Shown: one piece after another, positions 1 to 5,370 of the stretch | How the letters are laid out: each line of letters starts with the position of its first letter | Numbering within the stretch: the first letter of the stretch is position 1 | Assembly: GCA_041913505.1 (NCBI GenBank) | Contig: JAYSFC010000150.1 | Span: 1 to 7,846, forward strand | DNA from: JAYSFC01 sp041913505 | Lineage (GTDB): Bacteria > Pseudomonadota > Gammaproteobacteria > Burkholderiales > Burkholderiaceae_C | Direction: 5' to 3' | DNA length: 7,846 nucleotides | Position numbers and translations under genes: made by a program | Notes under the pieces: model-generated | What the model was told of the DNA's origin: nothing | What the model saw: only the letters and a program-made list of their open reading frames with translations | Database searches by the model: none

Positions 1-76
1 TGGATTCGGTGATGCGGGCCTGGCCGCGCATCTCCTTGACGAGACGCGAGAGTTTGTCGGTAAGGGCGGAGGCCAT
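1..76 (-). CDS. ffh: Signal recognition particle GTPase Ffh, N-terminal fragment
   Basis: Only the first 25 codons lie in the window; the gene continues off the left edge on the minus strand. The start is the ATG read leftward from base 76. The residues begin MASALTDKLSRLVKEMRGQA and continue RITES, which I recognise as the start of the N domain of betaproteobacterial Ffh. Ffh is the GTPase that, with 4.5S RNA, delivers ribosomes making membrane proteins to FtsY at the inner membrane. The fragment ends before any GTPase motif, so the call rests on N-terminal similarity and on context: a YpjD/CcsA-like gene next to ffh is a common proteobacterial arrangement. A weak GGAA lies about 10 bases before the start; no strong ribosome binding site is seen. 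Confidence 0.85.
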   Translation of the reverse strand, partial: MASALTDKLSRLVKEMRGQARITES

Positions 77-125
77 GTGAGGTATTCCGGGTGGGCCCAC
101 GGTCGGGGCGGCGGGCGGGATTGCG

Positions 126-143
126 CCAGGGCGCTGACCCTGG
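126..143. repeat. Perfect 6-bp inverted repeat in the ffh/ccsA-like divergent spacer
   Basis: CCAGGG (126-131) and CCCTGG (138-143) are exact reverse complements around a 6-base centre. Two more pairs can form outside if one G (144) is bulged. It is the only obvious symmetry in the 88-base spacer between two divergent genes, so it could be an operator or an RNA hairpin at the start of the minus-strand transcript. Function is not shown by the sequence. Confidence 0.4.
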
Positions 144-146
144 GCG

Positions 147-157
147 AAAGGTAAACT
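147..157 (+). promoter_or_regulatory. Possible -10 element and weak ribosome binding site before the ccsA-like gene
   Basis: TAAACT (152-157) fits a -10 hexamer and lies 7 bases before the ATG at 165, so transcription could start at or next to the start codon (a leaderless message). No good -35 is found at 16-18 bp. AAAGG (147-151) could instead be a Shine-Dalgarno, but its 13-base distance to the ATG is long. The two readings exclude each other. Confidence 0.3.
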
Positions 158-164
158 GCGCGGC

Positions 165-965
165 ATGATTTTACCCAGTGCATCCCCCGTCGGCTGGACG
201 CTCGCCGCCGCGGCCGCCCTGGCCTACGCCGTACCCGCCGCTGGCGCGTCGCGCCTGAGCGCCAATGCCTCCCGCGTCGCCCTGCTGCTGGCCTGGTCGC
301 TGCATGCCGCGGCGCTGGCCTGGGGCCTCGTGGGCGAGTCGCCCGTGCGCTTCGGCTTCGGCCCGGCGCTGTCCATGACGGCATGGCTGGTGCTCACGGT
401 GTACGCGGTCGAGCGCCAGCTGTTCCCCCAGATGCAGGCACGCTGGGTGCTGGCGGGGCTCGGTGCCGTGGCCGTGCTGCTGGCCAGCGTGTTTCCGGGC
501 CAGCCACTGCATGTGAATGCGTCGCCCTGGCTGCCGCTGCACCTGGCGCTGGGCATCGCCTCGTACGGGCTTTTCGCCGCAGCCGTGGTGCACGCGGGCC
601 TCATGAGCCGCGCCGAGCGCCAGATCCGCCAGGCCACCGATCCGCACAGCGGCATTCCGCTGCTCACGCTGGAGCGCCTCACCTTCCGCTTCGTTTCGGC
701 GGGCTTCGTGCTGCTCACGGCCACGCTGCTGGCGGGCTGGCTGTTCAGCGAAACCCTGTACGGCCGCGCCTGGCGCTGGGACCACAAGGCCGTGTTCTCG
801 CTCCTGTCCTGGCTGGCGTTCGCCGTGCTGCTGCTGGGCCGCTCGCGCTTCGGCTGGCGCGGGCGCAGCGCCGTGCGCGTGCTCTACGGCGGCGCGGCGC
901 TGCTGCTGCTGGCCTATGCGGGCTCGCGTTTCGTGCTCGAAGTGGTGCTGGGGCGCAGCGTATGA
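165..965 (+). CDS. YpjD/CcsA-family cytochrome c assembly-like inner membrane protein
   Basis: A 266-residue polytopic membrane protein with about eight hydrophobic segments (roughly residues 9-25, 35-56, 66-84, 92-110, 124-144, 175-197, 208-225 and 236-255). It has features of the CcsA/YpjD family: a histidine in HLALGIASYG (H126), a charged loop after the fifth segment (MSRAERQIR) and a late WRWDHK motif (W204, D206, H207) resembling the WxWD region of haem-handling CcsA and CcmC proteins. H47, H126 and H207 are candidate haem-ligand positions by inference. Length matches YpjD (about 265) rather than full CcsA. The E. coli relative ypjD also sits beside ffh. YpjD members are annotated as cytochrome c assembly proteins, but a role in cytochrome maturation is not established for this subgroup. 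The start is the first in-frame ATG; the stop overlaps the next gene as ATGA. Confidence 0.8.
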   Translation: MILPSASPVGWTLAAAAALAYAVPAAGASRLSANASRVALLLAWSLHAAALAWGLVGESPVRFGFGPALSMTAWLVLTVYAVERQLFPQMQARWVLAGLGAVAVLLASVFPGQPLHVNASPWLPLHLALGIASYGLFAAAVVHAGLMSRAERQIRQATDPHSGIPLLTLERLTFRFVSAGFVLLTATLLAGWLFSETLYGRAWRWDHKAVFSLLSWLAFAVLLLGRSRFGWRGRSAVRVLYGGAALLLLAYAGSRFVLEVVLGRSV

Positions 966-1183
966 AATACCTGCTGCTCCTGGCAGTGCTGGCCGTCGCC
1001 TACGGCCTGTGGCGCAACAAGCACCGCCAGCCACCGCCGCAGCGACCCGTCGCACAGCCGCCCGCGCCGCTGGACATGGTGGCCTGCGCCCACTGCGGCG
1101 TACACCTGCCGCGCACCGAGGCCCTGGCCCAAGGTCGCCTGCACTACTGCTGCGCGGAACACCGCTCCAGCGGCCCCCGCTGA
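962..1183 (+). CDS. Small PP0621-type membrane-anchored Cys/His protein
   Basis: A 73-residue protein starting MKYLLLLAVLAVAYGLWRNK. One hydrophobic N-terminal segment (about 2-16) is followed by a Pro/Gln-rich linker (about 21-37) and a C-terminal metal-site-like module: C42-A-H-C45-G-V-H48 and H61-Y-C63-C64-A-E-H67. The CxxC plus CxxxH layout suggests a small zinc-binding domain on a membrane anchor. It resembles the uncharacterised PP0621 family, which I recall only as conserved in beta- and gammaproteobacteria; no function is known. The ATG overlaps the preceding stop (ATGA), so translation is probably coupled, and pilS starts 22 bases downstream. The start is supported by this overlap and by the typical Lys-then-hydrophobic N-terminus. 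The spaced cysteines and histidines make chance unlikely. Confidence 0.8.
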   Translation: MKYLLLLAVLAVAYGLWRNKHRQPPPQRPVAQPPAPLDMVACAHCGVHLPRTEALAQGRLHYCCAEHRSSGPR

Positions 1184-1205
1184 GCGGGACCGCCGTACGA
1201 CGCGC

Positions 1206-2903
1206 ATGTCCACCCCGCCAGCCCTCCCGCCACGCACCGACGCCCCGTTCCAGCGCCTGTGGCGCGGCTTTCTGACCGGGCGCGCCATGGTGGCGCTGGC
1301 CCTGCTGGGCCTGCAAAGCGCGGGGGTGGTGCTGAACCAGAACACGGAGCCCAAGCTGGTCGTCGTGTGCGCGGTCTATCTGGTGGTGACCGTGCTCACC
1401 CGCCTGGTGGCCCGGCCGCAGCCCCCTTCGCCCCAGGCCGGTCCGCACTGGCTGCCCCTGCTGGGCGTGGACCTGGTCGTGGTGGGCCTGCTGCAATGGC
1501 TGCAGACGGGCACCATGAACTACACCCCGCTGTTCGGCATGCCCATTCTCATGGCGTCGGTCCTGGGGTCGCTCATGCTCGCGCTGGGCACCACGGCCAG
1601 CGCCACGCTGCTGCTGCTGGGGGCCGCATGGTGGCAGGCGCTCGAGGGCAGCAGCGACGCCACGCAACGCTACTTCCAGGCCGCGCTGACCGGCACGGGC
1701 TACTTCATCGTGGCCTTTCTCACCCACCAGCTGGCCCAGCGGTTGACGCGCGAGCAGCAGGTGTCGCAGCAGAGCCAGAAGAGCGCCCGCATCCAGGCCG
1801 AGGTCAATGCGCTGGTGATCGAAAACCTCGGCGATGGCGTGCTCGTGCTGAATGAGGACTTCCGCGTCCACGTGGCCAATCCAGCCGCGCTGGAACTGCT
1901 CGGCGGCGAGCCCGCGCGCAGCGTGCCGTTCTCGCTGGGCGCCCTGCCCGCCTGGGAGCCCCTGTGGAGCATGGCGCGCGCCACCTTCGCCACCGAACGC
2001 CCGCAAAGCGCCGACGTGGGCCTGCTCCACCCCGGTCAGAGCCCTACGGGCCTGCGGGTGCGCACCTGGCTCACCGCCACCCGCGGCGCCGCGCACGAGG
2101 TCCACACGGAACAGCAGTGCGTGATGTTCCTGCACGACCTGCGCGAGCTGGAGGCACGGCTGCGCACCGAGAAGCTTGCCGCCATGGGGCGCATGTCGGC
2201 CGCCGTGGCCCACGAAATCCGCAACCCGCTGGCAGCGATCGTGCAGGCCAATGCGCTGCTCAGCGAAGACCTGAACGAACCTGGCCAGCAGCGGCTATGC
2301 CACATGGTGCAGCAGAACGCCGAGCGCCTGGCGCGCATCGCCGAAGAGGTGCTCGACATCGCGCGCGTGCAAAACCAGATCAGCCATGCGCCCGCAGCCT
2401 CGCTCGCGCTCGACGAGGTCGTGGCGCAGACCTGGAGCGACTGGCACGGCCAGGACTCAGCGCGCCGCCAGGCCCGCGTGGCGCTGGAGGCCCCTGGCGT
2501 TCAGGTGGAGTTCGACGCCGACCACCTGCGCCGGGTCCTCATCAACCTGCTCGACAATGCGCTGCGCTTCATGGGGCCGGAGCCCGATTCGCTGCAAATC
2601 CGCACGCGCGCCGGTGATGCGGGGCAGGTCGATCTACAGGTCTGGAGCGACGGCGCCCCGCTCGACCCCTCGGTGGAGCGCCATCTGTTCGAGCCCTTCT
2701 TCTCATCACACAGCCGCTCGAGCGGACTGGGCCTCTACATTTGCCGCGAGCTGTGCCAGCGCCACGGCGCATCGCTGGAATACCAGCGCATCACGCGCGC
2801 CACGGCCCGTGGCCAGACGGGGGGCAATGCCTTCACCGTGACCTTCCGCAAGACCACGCGGCCCGCCGAGCCCGCGACCTTGTTTGACAACCTCGTGGTC
2901 TGA
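1206..2903 (+). CDS. pilS: Sensor histidine kinase PilS of the type IV pilus two-component system
   Basis: A 565-residue kinase that phosphorylates PilR to control pilin transcription. The N-terminal half has about six membrane segments (roughly 28-44, 50-68, 82-100, 108-127, 130-145, 160-175), as in PilS. A cytoplasmic PAS-like region follows (about 195-315, with VIENLGDGVLVLNEDFRVHV). The dimerisation domain carries the phospho-acceptor H336 in AAVAHEIRNPLAAI. The ATPase domain has an N box (N447, N451 in LINLLDNALRF), an F box (FEPFF, 495-499) and a G2 box (SSGLGLYICREL, G507 and G509). The G1 box is odd: SDGAPL (481-486) stands where DxGxG is expected. PilR follows after 7 bases, which fixes the identity. 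The first ATG is used; no strong ribosome binding site precedes it, so the start is less sure than the frame. Confidence 0.93.
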   Translation: MSTPPALPPRTDAPFQRLWRGFLTGRAMVALALLGLQSAGVVLNQNTEPKLVVVCAVYLVVTVLTRLVARPQPPSPQAGPHWLPLLGVDLVVVGLLQWLQTGTMNYTPLFGMPILMASVLGSLMLALGTTASATLLLLGAAWWQALEGSSDATQRYFQAALTGTGYFIVAFLTHQLAQRLTREQQVSQQSQKSARIQAEVNALVIENLGDGVLVLNEDFRVHVANPAALELLGGEPARSVPFSLGALPAWEPLWSMARATFATERPQSADVGLLHPGQSPTGLRVRTWLTATRGAAHEVHTEQQCVMFLHDLRELEARLRTEKLAAMGRMSAAVAHEIRNPLAAIVQANALLSEDLNEPGQQRLCHMVQQNAERLARIAEEVLDIARVQNQISHAPAASLALDEVVAQTWSDWHGQDSARRQARVALEAPGVQVEFDADHLRRVLINLLDNALRFMGPEPDSLQIRTRAGDAGQVDLQVWSDGAPLDPSVERHLFEPFFSSHSRSSGLGLYICRELCQRHGASLEYQRITRATARGQTGGNAFTVTFRKTTRPAEPATLFDNLVV

Positions 2904-2910
2904 ATTCACC

Positions 2911-4384
<1,474 letters not shown>

Positions 4385-4401
<17 letters not shown>

Positions 4402-5014
4402 TCCGGCTGCTGCAGGGGCTGGCTGGGAGGGTGGCTGGCTGCGCGCCGCCCGGCGCGAACCCTCTCCCAACTTCGGCCCCCGGCCAGGATGCGCGCTGAT
4501 CGATCTCATCGTGGTCCACTCCATCAGCCTGCCGCCAGGGGAGTACGGCACCGGCGCGGTGCAGCAGCTTTTCACCAACCGGCTCGACTGGGACGCACAT
4601 CCCTATTACCAAAGCATCCGGGGCCTAGAGGTATCCGCCCATTTCTTCATTACGCGGGATGGCGTGCTTTGGCAATTCGTGGACTGCGACCAGCGAGCCT
4701 GGCACGCGGGCGCCTCGCGCTACCGGGGGCGGGAGCGCTGTAACGACGACTCCATTGGCATCGAGCTCGAGGGCCTCGAAGGCCAGACCTTCGAGGCGGC
4801 GCAGTACGCCACGCTCGCGCACCTGTGCGCCGAACTGGCCGCGCGCTATCCCATCGCGCACATCGCGGGCCATGAACACATTGCACCGGGTCGCAAGCAC
4901 GACCCAGGCCCAGGGTTTGCATGGCAACGGTTGCAAGATGAAACATCTTGGCCTACTTCTCGTTTTCCCGCTGGCGCTCTGGCCAACACCCAGCGGGACG
5001 ATGGGGATTTATAG
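4385..5014 (+). CDS. ampD: 1,6-anhydro-N-acetylmuramyl-L-alanine amidase AmpD
   Basis: A 209-residue cytoplasmic zinc amidase that removes the stem peptide from 1,6-anhydro-MurNAc muropeptides in peptidoglycan recycling; loss of AmpD is known to raise AmpR-controlled beta-lactamase in some bacteria. Motifs line up with the well-studied Citrobacter AmpD: GWLRAARREPSPNFGPRP at the N-terminus, zinc ligand H45 in VVHSISLPPGEYG, SAHFFITRDG, WHAGASRYRGRERCNDDSIG, glutamate E127 in IGIELEG, then AGHEHIAPGRKHDPGPGFAW with H163 and D173 as the other zinc ligands and K171 at the catalytic lysine position. All expected residues are present. Length is about 20 residues above the E. coli form, with a variable C-terminal tail. 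The ATG lies inside the end of pilR (17-base overlap), with no clear ribosome binding site, so translation is probably coupled to pilR. Confidence 0.94.
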
Positions 5015-5230
5015 GGCGGCGCGCCCTTCGCACGAAAAAAATCCGCCCCGCTCCGCGGCTCCTGAACGCAGCCGCCATGCCGCCCCCAGGTGCAAATCCC
5101 CGTGCATGCGGCGCCAACTCGGCATTTAGGGGAGCAAGCCCCCGCGAGCAGGTGCTTTACGCCCCGTGGCGGCACCCCTCTCCGCCGCCCCAAATTGCTC
5201 GCTTCGAAGCCGTGACATGCCGTGGGCGAT
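5015..5230. other. Non-coding GC-rich stretch between ampD and the nrdA control region
   Basis: No credible gene is seen on either strand; the open frames here lack recognisable protein features. It contains a seven-A run (5035-5041), several short inverted repeats (GCGGCT 5055-5060 with AGCCGC 5070-5075; GCCGC-C-ATGC 5071-5080 with GCATGCGGC 5104-5112, one bulged C) and the two hairpins listed separately. No hairpin is followed by a T-run in the plus direction, so I cannot place a terminator for the ampD transcript. Whether the segment is transcribed from its own promoter, reads through from ampD, or is plain spacer is not decided by the sequence. Confidence 0.6.
5129..5176. other. Two adjacent potential hairpins, possible structured RNA
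   Basis: Hairpin one: GGGG (5129-5132), loop AGCAAG, CCCC (5139-5142). Hairpin two: GGTGC (5151-5155) pairs with GCACC (5172-5176), and inside it CGCC (5160-5163) pairs with GGCG (5168-5171) around CCGT, giving nine GC-rich pairs with a one-sided TTTA bulge (5156-5159). The compact pair suggests a folded RNA or DNA element, but GC-rich DNA forms such matches by chance and I recognise no named family. Confidence 0.35.
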
Positions 5231-5246
5231 ACACTACAGGTAGTGT
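5231..5246 (+). promoter_or_regulatory. NrdR box 1 (upstream)
   Basis: ACACTACAGGTAGTGT is a 16-bp near-perfect palindrome matching the known NrdR box pattern (ACACwATATATwGTGT) at both ACAC/GTGT ends; only the central AT-rich bases differ. NrdR is the ATP/dATP-sensing repressor of ribonucleotide reductase genes. This box lies just before the -35, and its centre is 32 bp from box 2, about three helical turns, the paired arrangement expected for NrdR. Confidence 0.88.
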
Positions 5247-5247
5247 C

Positions 5248-5276
5248 TTGTAGTCATAAGACACCCCATATATAGT
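5248..5276 (+). promoter_or_regulatory. Sigma-70-type promoter of nrdA
   Basis: A -35 TTGTAG (5248-5253) and a -10 TATAGT (5271-5276) are separated by 17 bp, the optimal spacing. Transcription would start near 5283, giving an untranslated leader of about 88 bases before nrdA. The -35 lies directly after NrdR box 1 and the -10 lies inside NrdR box 2, so bound NrdR would block RNA polymerase. The match of hexamers, spacing and operators makes this the main nrdA promoter by inference. Confidence 0.82.
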
Positions 5277-5278
5277 GT
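5263..5278 (+). promoter_or_regulatory. NrdR box 2 (covers the -10)
   Basis: ACCCCATATATAGTGT has the ATATATAGTGT half that is most typical of NrdR boxes; the left half departs from ACAC at one base. It overlaps the -10 hexamer completely. With box 1 it forms the pair that NrdR is known to need for repression of nrd operons when dATP is plentiful. Confidence 0.88.
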
Positions 5279-5360
5279 GCGGCAGCATTCAAGCCCTGTG
5301 CATGCATCAGCGCCCGCGGCGCCAGCGCCCACGCCGCCGCGCCTCCCCCAGACACCCTAA

Positions 5361-5366
5361 AGAGGA
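5361..5366 (+). promoter_or_regulatory. Ribosome binding site of nrdA
   Basis: AGAGGA lies 4 bases before the ATG at 5371, with GAGG at normal distance. It is the clearest Shine-Dalgarno in the window and fixes the nrdA start. The plus-strand genes upstream lack one of similar strength. Confidence 0.8.
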
Positions 5367-5370
5367 TCCC

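Noticed and set aside
171..2213. A 680-codon open frame on the minus strand across the ccsA-like gene and pilS
   Set aside because: It is composed of His, Gln, Arg, Ala and Gly-rich low-complexity sequence typical of the antisense of high-GC genes, and it lies opposite two genes with clear motifs.
2884..2910. TTG at 2884 as the pilR start
   Set aside because: It lies inside the end of pilS and adds nine residues ahead of the receiver domain; the ATG at 2911 gives the usual short N-terminal tail.
5014..5041. GGGC-GGCGC-GCCC followed by seven A as an ampD terminator
   Set aside because: The stem is only four pairs and the following tract is A, not T, on the plus strand. For the minus direction no good stem lies on the correct side of the tract.
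5041..5116. A possible tRNA, prompted by a T-loop-like GTGCAAATCCCC and a nearby GCGCCA
   Set aside because: The arms flanking the supposed T-loop do not pair, and no acceptor stem can be formed with sequence about 73 bases upstream.
4948..5253. A 101-codon plus-strand open frame between ampD and nrdA
   Set aside because: It begins inside ampD in another frame, runs through the NrdR box and has no recognisable features or ribosome binding site.
5308..5330. CAGCGCCC repeated at 5308-5315 and 5323-5330 in the nrdA leader
   Set aside because: An 8-base repeat in very GC-rich DNA is expected by chance; no further copies or operator context are seen.
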